NCBI GenBank assembly: GCA_937950325.1
Contig: CALFDJ010000038.1
Coordinates: 84,142 to 148,141, forward strand
Source: an uncultured Collinsella sp.
GTDB taxonomy: Bacteria; Actinomycetota; Coriobacteriia; Coriobacteriales; Coriobacteriaceae
Direction: 5' to 3'
DNA: 64,000 nucleotides
Notes under the pieces: generated by a model
Seen by the model: only the letters and a program-made list of their open reading frames with translations
The model's database searches: none
Told to the model about the DNA's origin: nothing
Part shown: piece after piece, positions 9,248 through 17,704 of the stretch
Position numbering within the stretch: the first letter of the stretch is position 1
How the letters are laid out: each line of letters begins with the position of its first letter
Position numbers and translations under genes: made by a program

Positions 9248-9487
9248 TTAGCGTTTCTTGATGTTGTAAAAGACAAGAAACACGAGCAAAGCGACTGATA
9301 AGGGGCCGGCTACATAGAAATAGAGAATGTCAATTGCGCGCAGAGGGCAATAAGCGTTGTCGCCGGACGTCACTGCATACAGTACGTAGCCAAATGCTGG
9401 TTGGTTTGCGTACCATTGGGAGAAGGCCAAGAGCGCTAAAAGTGCCACTACCAGAAGTGCATTCAAGATAAATCGTTTGGTATTCAT
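9248..9487 (-). CDS. Small two-helix membrane protein of unknown function
   Basis: A 79-residue protein with two predicted membrane helices (about residues 5-25 and 55-75) and a basic C-terminus, NIKKR. The ATG at 9487 is preceded on the minus strand by GGAAGGAGCG, which fixes the start; longer readings have no such site. It is convergent with the AI-2E gene and lies in a comparatively A+T-rich stretch. No family is recognised. Confidence 0.55.
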   Translation of the reverse strand: MNTKRFILNALLVVALLALLAFSQWYANQPAFGYVLYAVTSGDNAYCPLRAIDILYFYVAGPLSVALLVFLVFYNIKKR

Positions 9488-9580
9488 CGGTCGCTCCTTC
9501 CGGATGATTCTTATTTGGTATTTTACTAAATCATTTTTTTCAAAGGATTGCTTAGTCCTAAATAACATGCACTTTCGCTG

Positions 9581-9610
9581 GAGGGTCGCTGTTTGGCGGC
9601 CCTCTTTTTT
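9581..9610 (+). terminator. Intrinsic terminator or attenuator upstream of alaS
   Basis: GAGGGTCGC pairs with GCGGCCCTC across a six-base loop, with one G-T pair, and TTTTTT follows at once. It lies 73 bases before the alaS start, with no nearby plus-strand gene upstream, so either it ends read-through from the AI-2E gene or it attenuates an alaS leader. Confidence 0.6.
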
Positions 9611-9636
9611 GCACTGGGGCGGTGGGATGGTAATAT
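9609..9636 (+). promoter_or_regulatory. Probable alaS promoter
   Basis: TTGCAC at 9609-9614 and TAATAT at 9631-9636 are 16 bases apart. The pair lies immediately after the hairpin and about 47 bases before the start codon. Confidence 0.5.
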
Positions 9637-9682
9637 CGTTACGTTTGAACTGTTTCGATGTGAAACCGAGGAGATTCCCTCT

Positions 9683-12340
9683 ATGAGTGCTGACTACCCG
9701 TCAATGACTACGGCCGAGATTCGCTCCAAGTTCCTCAACTTCTTTGAGGAGCGCGGTCTTAAGCTCTATCCTTCTTCGTCCCTCGTCCCCGACGATCCTT
9801 CGCTGCTGCTTGCCAACGCCGGCATGAACCAGTTTAAGGAGTACTACCAGGGCAAGAAGACCATGAAGGAGATCGGCGCGATTTCCTGCCAGAAGTGCGT
9901 CCGCACCAACGACATCGACTGCATCGGCGAGGACGGCCGTCACCTGTCCTTCTTTGAGATGCTCGGCGATTTCTCCTTTGGCGGCGTCTCCAAGCAGCAG
10001 GCCTGCGCTTGGGCCTTTGAGCTCATCACCAAGGAGTTCAAGCTGCCGCTCGACCGCCTGTACTTCACCGTCTTTACCGAGGACGACGAGACCCACGACG
10101 TGTGGCGCTCCCTGGGCGTTGCCGAGGACCACATCTCCCGCCTGGGCGAGGACGACAACTTCTGGGCCGCTGGCCCCACCGGCCCCTGCGGTCCGTGCTC
10201 CGAGATCTACTTTGACATGGGCGAGGAGGTCGGTTGCGGTAGCCCCGACTGCAAGCCCGGCTGCGACTGCGACCGCTTCCTTGAGTTCTGGAACCTCGTG
10301 TTTACCCAGTACGACCGCCAGGAGGACGGCTCCATGCCGGAGCTGCCGCACCGCAACCTCGATACGGGCATGGGTCTGGAGCGCATGGCCGCCATCATGC
10401 AGCACAAGACCGCTAACTACGACGGCGATCTGATGCAGCACCTCATCAAGCTCGGTGAGGAGATCAGCGGCAAGACCTATGACGCCGACGATTACTCCGG
10501 CGCCAGCCGCTCCCTGCGCATCATTGCCGACCATTCCCGTGCCGTCGACTTTATGATCTCGGACGGCATCCTGCCCGGTAACGAGGGTCGCGAGTACGTC
10601 CTGCGCCGCCTGCTCCGCCGCGCCGTGTTCCACGGTCGCCTGCTGGGCATCGAGGGCGCCTTCCTGACCAAGTTTATCGACGAGGTCAACGCCCAGATGG
10701 GCGAGGCCTATCCCGAGCTGCTCAAGAACGTTGCGCTCGTCAAGGGCATCGTCGCTTCCGAGGAGGAGCGTTTCTCCACGACGCTCGACAACGGCCGCGT
10801 TTACCTGGACGAGGCCCTGGCCGCGCTCGCCGATGGCGCTGTCCTTCCGGGCGACGTTGCCTTTAAGCTGCACGACACCTTTGGTTTCCCCATTGACCTG
10901 ACTGTCGAGATCGCCGGCACCGCCGGTCACGACGTCGACATGGATGGCTTTACCGCTTGCATGGAGGACCAGAAGGCCCGCGCCCGCGCCAACGCCAAGG
11001 GCGATGCCTGGGGTAGCTTTAACGACGTGTGGGTCGAGCTTTCCGACAAGGTTGCCGCGACCGAGTTCGACGGCTATGACAACGACGTCATCGAGGGCGC
11101 CAAGGTTGTCGCCATCGTTCGCAACGGCGAGTCCGTCGAGTCCGCTGCCGCCAGCGAGGACGTTGAGGTCGTGCTCGACCGCACCCCGTTCTACGCCGAG
11201 ATGGGCGGCCAGCAGGGCGACGCCGGCAAGCTTTCCGCCGAGGGCGTTGCACTGACCGTTTCCGATACCAAGAACCACAACGGCCTGTATGCCCACGTCG
11301 CGCACGTTGCCGAGGGCACGCTGACCGTCGGTGCAACCGTGACCGCCGCGCTCGACGCCGAGCGCCGTGGCTTCCTGCGCCGCAACCACACCGCCACGCA
11401 CCTGCTCGACGCTGCCCTTAAACAGGTCCTGGGCGAGCATGTCTCCCAGGCCGGCTCGCTGGTGACGCCCGAGCACCTGCGCTTTGACTTCACGCACTTC
11501 GAGGCTCTGTCCTCCGACCAGCTCAAGGCTGTCGAGGACCTGGTCAACCAGCAGATCTTCGCTTCCAAGCCGGTCGTGACCCGCGTCATGGGCATCGACG
11601 AGGCCAAGGCCGCCGGCGCTGTCGCACTGTTTGGCGAGAAGTACGGCGATGTCGTCCGCGTCGTCTCCGTGGGCGCCGAGGACCAGCCGTTCTCCCGCGA
11701 GCTCTGCGGTGGCACCCATGCCGCCAATACCGCCGAGATTGGCCTGTTCAAGATCATTTCCGAGTCCTCCACGGGCTCGAATGTCCGCCGCATCGAGGCT
11801 GTGACCTCCAAGGGCGCTCTCGACTACATGGCCGACCGCCTGGCGCTCGTTGACGCCGCCGCCGCTGCGCTCAAGTGCCGCGTTGACGAGGTTCCCGCCC
11901 GCGTGGAGAACCTGCAGGCCGAGCTGCGCGAGACTTCCAGCAAGCTCAAGAAGGCTCTCACCGGTGGCTCCTCCGATGCGATCTCCAGCGCCATCGACGG
12001 CGCTGTCGAGCTGAATGGCTACAAGCTCGTTGTCGCTGAGCTTCAGGGTCTCGAGGCTGCCGACCTGCGCAACGTTTGGGATACCGTGCACCAGAAGGTC
12101 GCCGGCCCCGTCGCCTGCGTTGTTGCCAGCGTGACCGAGAAGGGCACCCCGGCTCTGCTCGCCGCCGGCTCCGATGACGCCGTGAAGGCCGGTTTCCACG
12201 CCGGCAACGTGATCAAGCAGATCGCGGGCCTGGTCGATGGTCGCGGTGGCGGTCGTCCCAACATGGCCCAGGCCGGTGGCAAGAACGCCGCCGGTATCGC
12301 CGATGCCCTCGCGGCCGCCAAGACCGCGCTCGGCGCCTAA
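9683..12340 (+). CDS. alaS: Alanyl-tRNA synthetase
   Basis: This enzyme charges tRNA-Ala with alanine. The 885-residue protein has the normal full architecture. A class II catalytic domain comes first (NAGMNQFKEYYQGKK, then DIDCIGEDGRHLSFFEMLGD), then the tRNA-recognition domain. The editing domain carries its zinc ligands in NHTATHLLDAALK and CGGTHAANTAEIG, and the C-terminal C-Ala domain (GGGRPNMAQAGGK) closes the protein. The ATG at 9683 follows a GAGGAG ribosome site. Codon use is strongly biased to C-ending codons, as expected for a highly expressed gene. The ruvX-mltG genes follow closely. Confidence 0.97.
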   Translation: MSADYPSMTTAEIRSKFLNFFEERGLKLYPSSSLVPDDPSLLLANAGMNQFKEYYQGKKTMKEIGAISCQKCVRTNDIDCIGEDGRHLSFFEMLGDFSFGGVSKQQACAWAFELITKEFKLPLDRLYFTVFTEDDETHDVWRSLGVAEDHISRLGEDDNFWAAGPTGPCGPCSEIYFDMGEEVGCGSPDCKPGCDCDRFLEFWNLVFTQYDRQEDGSMPELPHRNLDTGMGLERMAAIMQHKTANYDGDLMQHLIKLGEEISGKTYDADDYSGASRSLRIIADHSRAVDFMISDGILPGNEGREYVLRRLLRRAVFHGRLLGIEGAFLTKFIDEVNAQMGEAYPELLKNVALVKGIVASEEERFSTTLDNGRVYLDEALAALADGAVLPGDVAFKLHDTFGFPIDLTVEIAGTAGHDVDMDGFTACMEDQKARARANAKGDAWGSFNDVWVELSDKVAATEFDGYDNDVIEGAKVVAIVRNGESVESAAASEDVEVVLDRTPFYAEMGGQQGDAGKLSAEGVALTVSDTKNHNGLYAHVAHVAEGTLTVGATVTAALDAERRGFLRRNHTATHLLDAALKQVLGEHVSQAGSLVTPEHLRFDFTHFEALSSDQLKAVEDLVNQQIFASKPVVTRVMGIDEAKAAGAVALFGEKYGDVVRVVSVGAEDQPFSRELCGGTHAANTAEIGLFKIISESSTGSNVRRIEAVTSKGALDYMADRLALVDAAAAALKCRVDEVPARVENLQAELRETSSKLKKALTGGSSDAISSAIDGAVELNGYKLVVAELQGLEAADLRNVWDTVHQKVAGPVACVVASVTEKGTPALLAAGSDDAVKAGFHAGNVIKQIAGLVDGRGGGRPNMAQAGGKNAAGIADALAAAKTALGA

Positions 12341-12357
12341 GAACCTAGGTTGTCGCT

Positions 12358-12786
12358 GTGGTCGCGCTCGCGCTGGACATAGGGGAGACCAGGATTGGCA
12401 TTGCCGTCTCGAGCCGTGATGGCAAGATGGCGATGCCTGTCAAGGTGCTTCCTGCTGCCGAGGTCACTGGCATGGCAAAGACGTTTCGCTACCTGGTTGA
12501 GGACTATGAGCCCGATATCCTGGTAAGCGGACGTCCCTTGACCATGGCCGGTGAGCCCGGCCCCCAGGCCGAGCGCGTCGCCGCCGTGGCCCAAAAGATT
12601 GCCGACGAGCTCGAACTTCCGCTGGAGTTTGAGGACGAGCGTCTGTCCTCGCAGGAGGCCAAGCGAATCCTGCGAGAGCAGGGGCTCAACGAAAAGCAGA
12701 TGAGGGGCAAGATTGACATGATCGCCGCCAGTCTGTTCTTGCAGACATGGCTCGATCGTAAAAACGAGGAGGTTCAGCATGTCTAG
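12358..12786 (+). CDS. ruvX: YqgF/RuvX family putative pre-16S rRNA nuclease (Holliday-junction resolvase fold)
   Basis: Members of this RNase H-fold family process the 5' end of pre-16S rRNA; some were first described as resolvase-like. The 142-residue protein begins with ALDIGETRIGIAVSS, which holds the first catalytic aspartate, and continues with the conserved ILVSGRPLTMAGEPGPQA and DERLSSQEAKRIL. The GTG at 12358 is the likely start. It lies 17 bases after alaS and overlaps mltG by eight bases. The order alaS, ruvX, mltG is a familiar Gram-positive cluster. Confidence 0.88.
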   Translation: MVALALDIGETRIGIAVSSRDGKMAMPVKVLPAAEVTGMAKTFRYLVEDYEPDILVSGRPLTMAGEPGPQAERVAAVAQKIADELELPLEFEDERLSSQEAKRILREQGLNEKQMRGKIDMIAASLFLQTWLDRKNEEVQHV

Positions 12787-14134
12787 CGCTTCCGATCCGC
12801 GCCAGCAGAATCGTACACGGCAGCCCGCGCCGCGTCCTGCTCAGCCTGGTCAGCGCCCGGCGCAGCCGACGCAGCGTTCGGCTCAGCCTACTCAGCGTGC
12901 TGCTCAACAGCCCGCCGCTCGTCCCGCGCAGCCCGCTGGCGGCGCTCGTTTTAAGCAACAGGCTCCTGCCCAGCGCACGCAGGGGCAGGCCCCGCAATCG
13001 CGCTCCCACGCACATCATGCTCATGGCTCGCACGGCGTTGCTCCGGCCACGCGCTCGAGCTATAACACGCACGCCCGCCGTGGTGCCCAAAAGAAAAGCT
13101 CTCCGGTGCCTATGATTATCGGTGGCGTCGTCGCCGTGCTTGCGCTTGTCGCGATCGTTTTCTTTGTCGTGCCAGCCGTCAAGGGCTTCTTTGGCGGTGA
13201 GGATGCGAAAGTCGCTGCTGGCCAGCAAGTTACTATCACGATTCCCGATGGTGCTTCGGGCGACACTATCGCCTCGATTCTCTCCGAGAACCATATCGTC
13301 GATAATCCCAAGGATTATTATGCGGCGGTCAAAAAGCTCAACGCCGATATGTCGCTTAAGCCGGGTAAGTATTCGTTTACCACGCTTATGGACGCCACGA
13401 AGGTCGTCCAGCAGCTTATGGAAGGTCCCAACGCCGGCTCCGATGCGCTCACGATTCCTGAGGGCCTGACGGTCGATCAGGTCGCCGACCGCGTGGCCAA
13501 GGCGTACGACAGCATTTCTAAGAAAGACTTCCTTAACCAGGCTAAGGCGAGCAATTATGTGAATGATTACGCCTTCCTTAAGGACGCCGCGAACGATTCG
13601 CTCGAGGGCTTCCTATTCCCCAAGACCTATTCGTTGGGTAAGGACCCGTCTGCCGATGATGTGATTCGCGCCATGCTTGACCAGTTCAACGCTGAGTATA
13701 AGTCGCTTGACTTTGTCAGCTGCGAGGCCAAGATCAAGGATCGCTATGGCGTGGAGATGTCCGATTACGACATCGTTAACCTTGCCTCGATCGTCGAGCG
13801 CGAGGGCCTTAACGCCGACCAGCGCGCGCATGTGGCCTCGGTCTTCTACAACCGCCTGGCCGGCAAGCTCGATGGCCTGCGCTATCTCAACAGCGACGCC
13901 ACCATGATGTACGTCACCGGTGGCGAGGTTACCGCCGACGACCTGCAGAGCGATAGCCCATATAACACCTATAAGCACGAGGGCCTGCCGCCCACGCCCA
14001 TCTGCTCTCCGTCGCTCGAGGCGCTCAAGGCTACCCTTGAGCCGACCGACTCCGATGACCTGTATTTCTACATTACACAGGATGAGGAGTATTTCTCGAA
14101 GACCTACGAAGAGCATCAACAGTCTTGGAATTGA
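12779..14134 (+). CDS. mltG: Endolytic murein transglycosylase MltG
   Basis: MltG cuts nascent glycan strands at the outer face of the membrane and so sets their length. The 451-residue protein has a long cytoplasmic tail rich in Pro, Gln and Ala (residues 1-105), one membrane helix (about 110-132), a LysM-like subdomain and the YceG catalytic domain. The catalytic glutamate is seen in NLASIVEREG, and the C-terminal signature TYKHEGLPPTPICSPS is present. The Pro/Gln-rich tail is much longer than in Escherichia coli, which is common in actinobacteria. The gene overlaps ruvX. Confidence 0.92.
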   Translation: MSSASDPRQQNRTRQPAPRPAQPGQRPAQPTQRSAQPTQRAAQQPAARPAQPAGGARFKQQAPAQRTQGQAPQSRSHAHHAHGSHGVAPATRSSYNTHARRGAQKKSSPVPMIIGGVVAVLALVAIVFFVVPAVKGFFGGEDAKVAAGQQVTITIPDGASGDTIASILSENHIVDNPKDYYAAVKKLNADMSLKPGKYSFTTLMDATKVVQQLMEGPNAGSDALTIPEGLTVDQVADRVAKAYDSISKKDFLNQAKASNYVNDYAFLKDAANDSLEGFLFPKTYSLGKDPSADDVIRAMLDQFNAEYKSLDFVSCEAKIKDRYGVEMSDYDIVNLASIVEREGLNADQRAHVASVFYNRLAGKLDGLRYLNSDATMMYVTGGEVTADDLQSDSPYNTYKHEGLPPTPICSPSLEALKATLEPTDSDDLYFYITQDEEYFSKTYEEHQQSWN

Positions 14135-14136
14135 TC

Positions 14137-14634
14137 ATGAGGATTTTTAGCCCCAAACGATATGTCGCCTCGGTCGATCGCATCGACCTCGATACCCTGT
14201 GGGCCGACGGCAAGCGCGCCATTCTACTCGACCGTGACAATACCCTGGTGCCGCGTGATACCGAGCAGGTGCCCGCTGCGGTTTCCGCCTGGCTCGAAGC
14301 CGCCCATGCCAAGGGCTTTAAGCTGTGTATGGTGTCCAACAACTGGCATCGCGACCAGGTCATGGCATCGGCGCGCGAGCTGGGGCTCGAGGCCATCAGC
14401 CATGCCATGAAGCCAGCGCCCTTTGCCCTGAAGGCCGGTCTTAAGCGTCTGGGCGCCACGGCCGACGAGGCCGTGCTGATCGGCGATCAGCTTTACACGG
14501 ACGTGTGGAGCGGTAACTTTGCCGGTGTTGACACTATTCTGGTCAAGCCGCAGGCAACCCAGGACCTGTGGTATACGCAGATCTTCCGTATCTTTGAGCG
14601 CCGGGCCCTGCGCGACCTTCCCTGCGAGGAATAG
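14137..14634 (+). CDS. yqeG: YqeG family HAD-type phosphatase
   Basis: This 165-residue protein belongs to the HAD IIIA hydrolases related to YqeG of Bacillus. The nucleophile motif LLDRDNTLVPRD, motif II MVSNNW and the downstream LIGDQLYTDVWSGNFAG are all present. The start at 14137 lies two bases after the mltG stop; a TTG twelve bases earlier would overlap mltG. In other Gram-positive genomes the gene lies beside aro genes, as here. The substrate is not known. Confidence 0.85.
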   Translation: MRIFSPKRYVASVDRIDLDTLWADGKRAILLDRDNTLVPRDTEQVPAAVSAWLEAAHAKGFKLCMVSNNWHRDQVMASARELGLEAISHAMKPAPFALKAGLKRLGATADEAVLIGDQLYTDVWSGNFAGVDTILVKPQATQDLWYTQIFRIFERRALRDLPCEE

Positions 14635-14642
14635 GTTTCGCC

Positions 14643-15176
14643 ATGTCTCAGCACATCAAACACGGCTGCGACCATATCTTCTTTATCGGCTTTTTGGGCG
14701 CGGGCAAGTCGACGCTTGCGCGCAACGTGGGTACTATGTTCAAGCGTCGGTTCATCGATACCGATCGTTTGGTTGTGCGTCGATGCGGCAAGTCGGTGAC
14801 CGAGATATTTGCGACCGAGGGCGAGGATCGTTTTCGCGAGCTCGAGACTTCGGCACTCCGTTCCCTTCAAAGCGAGCGCAGCCTGCTGGTATCGTGCGGG
14901 GGCGGCATCGTCGAGACACCGGTGAACATTGAACTGATGCACGAGATGGGTACATGCGTGTACCTCGAAGGCGACTTTGAGGACTCGTTGCGCCAGATTC
15001 GCCGCTCCGATACCCGACCCGATTTCCGCTCGCCCGAGCATGCTGCGCACCTGTTTGAGCATCGCCGTCCGCTGTATCGCCAGGCCGCCGATATTACCCT
15101 TGATATTCGCAACAAGTCCTTCGAGGACGTTTCCTACCTTTGTGCCGAGAAGCTTTTGGAGCGTGGACTGCTATGA
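14643..15176 (+). CDS. aroK: Shikimate kinase
   Basis: This enzyme phosphorylates shikimate at O3 in the path to chorismate. The 177-residue protein keeps every key feature: P-loop FLGAGKSTLARNV, the shikimate-binding aspartate in DTDRLV, the arginine of EDRFRELE, the CGGGIV loop and the lid/adenine region HRRPLYRQAADITLD. It overlaps the next gene by four bases (ATGA), so the two are translated together. Its intact active site contrasts with that of its neighbour. Confidence 0.93.
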   Translation: MSQHIKHGCDHIFFIGFLGAGKSTLARNVGTMFKRRFIDTDRLVVRRCGKSVTEIFATEGEDRFRELETSALRSLQSERSLLVSCGGGIVETPVNIELMHEMGTCVYLEGDFEDSLRQIRRSDTRPDFRSPEHAAHLFEHRRPLYRQAADITLDIRNKSFEDVSYLCAEKLLERGLL

Positions 15177-16282
15177 TTCGCCGTCAACTTATCAATTTCC
15201 AAAACCGCAGTGTCGATGTCCGCGTCGGATTGGGCGCGTTCGAGGAGCTGCCGCGCATGTTTGCCTCGGCTGTGGGCAAGCCTAAGCGCGCGATGGTGGT
15301 TTGGAACGACGCCACATCCGAACGTTTTGGCGAGGTCGTCGAGCATGCGCTGGTCGACGCCGGTTTTGCCGTGTCGCAGCTTTCGCTTGAGGTTTCGCCT
15401 GATGGCGCGGCTCTCGCCGATGTCGATGCCGTCTTTGGCGCCCTGTCGACTAACGGCATTACCTGCGACGATCTCGTTGTCGCTGTCGGCGACACGGCGA
15501 CCTGCTCGGTCGTTTGCTGGTGTTCCAATCAGTGGTGCGGTCGCACCGAGTGCGCCTTGCTGCCGACGACGTTCGATGCCATGCTCACGGTCGCGACGAC
15601 CATGAAGCCGCTCGTCGCCTCGTCGGTGAATGCGCTTCCCGCTATCGCGTTTCGTCCCGAGCCGGGCCTGGTCGTGTGTGACCTCGACCTTGTTCGCGAG
15701 GCGGACCCCGAGGACCTCAAGCTCGGCTATGTGGTACTTGTTGGCACCATGCTTTCGAGCAGCAAGTCCCGCTGGAATCAGTTTACTGAGACCGTCCCCG
15801 AGATTCTCGCGGGCGAGGAGGTCGCGCTCGTTAATGCCGTTCAGTGGTCTCAGACTGCCCGCAAGGACGTACTGATGGCCACGAACCCGAGCGCCCGCCA
15901 TGCGCTCGATTTTGGCAAGACGGGGGAGCGTACCCTGCGCGCCTGCTTGGGCGATGCCGCTTCGCAGATCCCTGCCTACCAGCTGTTGTCCGAGGGCATG
16001 CGTTTTGAGGCGCGCGTTGCCCACGATGCTTGCGACTTCGATATCGATTACGTTTTTGAGGTCGATGACTGCCTGGAGGACTTTGGCATCGAGGAGCTTG
16101 CCTTCGACCTGGAGCCCACCGCGTTTATCGAGGAGTTCCGCAAGCAGCAGTTCGCCCGCTCGAACCGCAGCATGTTGCCGCTGCCCGCAGCGCTCGGCGC
16201 CATTCGTCTAACGAGTGTTGAGGACGAGGTTCTTGAGCGCCATGCTCACGCCTACTTGGCTTCTCGCAAAGAACTTCTCTAA
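15173..16282 (+). CDS. AroB-like (3-dehydroquinate synthase fold) protein lacking the catalytic motifs
   Basis: Position after aroK, length (369 residues) and the general layout match 3-dehydroquinate synthase: PTTFDAML aligns with the PTTLLSQVD region and LVVCDLDLV with VVDLDCL. The residues the enzyme needs are gone. The NAD-loop GGGVVGDL is replaced by AVGDTATCS, the SVGGKT lysine loop by TVATTMK, the EVIKYG zinc glutamate region by LKLGYVVLVG and the GHTFGHA zinc histidine by DFGKTGERT. The reading frame is intact with normal codon use, so it is not a decaying pseudogene. I infer a pseudoenzyme or a changed reaction. It is coupled to aroK by ATGA. Confidence 0.75.
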   Translation: MIRRQLINFQNRSVDVRVGLGAFEELPRMFASAVGKPKRAMVVWNDATSERFGEVVEHALVDAGFAVSQLSLEVSPDGAALADVDAVFGALSTNGITCDDLVVAVGDTATCSVVCWCSNQWCGRTECALLPTTFDAMLTVATTMKPLVASSVNALPAIAFRPEPGLVVCDLDLVREADPEDLKLGYVVLVGTMLSSSKSRWNQFTETVPEILAGEEVALVNAVQWSQTARKDVLMATNPSARHALDFGKTGERTLRACLGDAASQIPAYQLLSEGMRFEARVAHDACDFDIDYVFEVDDCLEDFGIEELAFDLEPTAFIEEFRKQQFARSNRSMLPLPAALGAIRLTSVEDEVLERHAHAYLASRKELL

Positions 16283-16288
16283 GATTTA

Positions 16289-16314
16289 TTGACATCCATC
16301 GTCTTTCGTATCAT
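16289..16314 (+). promoter_or_regulatory. Possible promoter upstream of pepP
   Basis: A consensus TTGACA at 16289-16294 lies just after the AroB-like gene. TATCAT at 16309-16314 is only 14 bases away, shorter than ideal; a shifted -10 could improve the spacing. Confidence 0.4.
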
Positions 16315-16319
16315 GTTGA

Positions 16320-16391
16320 GGGGCGGGTTTTCAATCGGTTGCGGATGGCATGCGATTCCGTCGTTCGGTTGAGACCCGTCCCGCACTTTTT
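16320..16391 (+). terminator. Long hairpin with T-run in the pepP leader (terminator or attenuator)
   Basis: GGGGCGGGT at 16320-16328 pairs with ACCCGTCCC at 16374-16382 (one G-T pair), enclosing about 45 bases that can fold further, and TTTTT follows at 16387. It lies between the putative promoter and the pepP start, 24 bases before that start codon, so it could attenuate pepP instead of simply ending the aroK operon. Confidence 0.5.
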
Positions 16392-16414
16392 GAGACAACA
16401 AGAAAGGAATCTGC

Positions 16415-17545
16415 ATGTCTGAGTTTGCTGCCGGTCCTGCCGGTCGTATCGAGCGTGTCCGTGCCCTGATGGTCGAGCGCGGCTACGACGCTATCGTGGT
16501 GCGCGACGAGGCCAACCTTCGTTGGCTCACGGGCGTGAAGGGCGTCTTCGACTACACCTTCGAGTTCCCGCACGCGGCGTTTATTACGGCTGACCAGTGC
16601 CTGTTCCATACCGACTCGCGCTACCTCAACAGCTTTGAGGAGAACACGCCCGCCGGCAGTCCCTGGGTCTACGACATGGACGAGGGCACCATCCCCGGTT
16701 GGGTCGCCGGCAAGATCGCGGCCAACAAGTGCCGCGTCTGCGCTGTCGAGGACGACATGCAGGTCAACTTCTACCAGGGTATTCAGCGTGGTCTGGAGGA
16801 TCGTTCCGTCGCCTGCATGTTGCCGCTGATGCATGACGACATCCGTAAGATGCGCGCCATCAAGGACGCCGAGGAGATCGAGCTCATGCGCCATGCGCAG
16901 TCGATCACCGACGCCGCCTTCCAGCATATGCTCGGCTTTATTAAGCCCGGTATGACCGAGAAACAGGTTCGCAACGAGCTCGAGAACTTTATGTTCGCCA
17001 ACGGCGCCGACAGCCTGGCCTTCGGCTCCATTGTGGCGAGCGGCCCCAACACCGCCAATCCGCACGCCGTGCCGAGTGACCGCGTGATCGAGAAGGGCGA
17101 CTTCGTCCTCATGGATTACGGCGCGGGCTACTGCGACTATCGTTCCGACATGACGCGCACCGTCGTGATGGGCGAGCCTACCCAGGAGCAGCTCGACCTG
17201 TACGCGCTCGTGCGCCGTACGCACGAGGAGTGCGTCGCCGCCATCCATCCGGGCGTCGAGGGCAACGACATTTTCAAGCTTTCCAAGAAGATTATCGGCG
17301 ATGCCGGCTATGGCGATTACTACAACCATGGCCTGGGCCACGGCGTTGGTATCGACATCCACGAGCTGCCCAACTTCAATCGCAGCAAGAACATCATCGA
17401 GGTCGGCTCGGTTATCACCATGGAGCCCGGCGTCTACCTGCCCGGCGTGGGCGGCGTGCGCCTGGAGGACTACGGCGTGGTCACCGAGAACGGCTACGAG
17501 CCCTTCACCAAGACGCCGCATGACCTCCACGTCATCGATTGCTAG
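16415..17545 (+). CDS. pepP: Xaa-Pro aminopeptidase/dipeptidase, M24B family
   Basis: A cytosolic metallopeptidase that removes N-terminal residues before proline. The 376-residue protein has the N-terminal creatinase-like domain (LMVERGYDAIVVRDEANLRW) and the pita-bread catalytic domain. All metal ligands can be seen: MDYGAGYCDYRSDMTRT with two aspartates, GLGHGVGIDIHELP with the histidine, TMEPGVYLPG with a glutamate and GVRLEDYGVV with the last glutamate. AGAAAGGA precedes the ATG. A strong terminator follows. The gene before efp is often a peptidase of this family in Gram-positive bacteria. Confidence 0.93.
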   Translation: MSEFAAGPAGRIERVRALMVERGYDAIVVRDEANLRWLTGVKGVFDYTFEFPHAAFITADQCLFHTDSRYLNSFEENTPAGSPWVYDMDEGTIPGWVAGKIAANKCRVCAVEDDMQVNFYQGIQRGLEDRSVACMLPLMHDDIRKMRAIKDAEEIELMRHAQSITDAAFQHMLGFIKPGMTEKQVRNELENFMFANGADSLAFGSIVASGPNTANPHAVPSDRVIEKGDFVLMDYGAGYCDYRSDMTRTVVMGEPTQEQLDLYALVRRTHEECVAAIHPGVEGNDIFKLSKKIIGDAGYGDYYNHGLGHGVGIDIHELPNFNRSKNIIEVGSVITMEPGVYLPGVGGVRLEDYGVVTENGYEPFTKTPHDLHVIDC

Positions 17546-17567
17546 TCCATTTCGATAGATTTTTGGG

Positions 17568-17610
17568 GCGGGGCGTCCGGATAGATTCGGACGCCCCGCG
17601 TTCTCTTTTT
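17568..17610 (+). terminator. Strong rho-independent terminator after pepP
   Basis: GCGGGGCGTCCG pairs perfectly with CGGACGCCCCGC around an eight-base loop, and TTCTCTTTTT follows. Confidence 0.9.
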
Positions 17611-17641
17611 ATGCGCTCGCTGCAGGCGAGCTCTGCAAGTG

Positions 17642-17647
17642 TATAAT
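17642..17647 (+). promoter_or_regulatory. Probable efp promoter -10 element
   Basis: A perfect TATAAT lies 57 bases before the efp start codon and just after the pepP terminator. No good -35 is seen at 16-18 bases upstream, so only the -10 is called. Confidence 0.5.
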
Positions 17648-17704
17648 TTCGCTCGTATGTAATTTGGACGCTTGTGCGTTCTGCCCATAACAAGAAAGGT
17701 CGCT

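Noticed and set aside
9581..9682. Possible T-box leader for alaS
   Set aside because: There is a terminator hairpin, but the conserved T-box sequence and a specifier stem are not seen, and the leader is too short.
9701..12199. An 832-codon open frame on the minus strand
   Set aside because: It lies wholly opposite alaS and arises from that gene's C-ending codon bias; it has no ribosome site and no recognisable domain.
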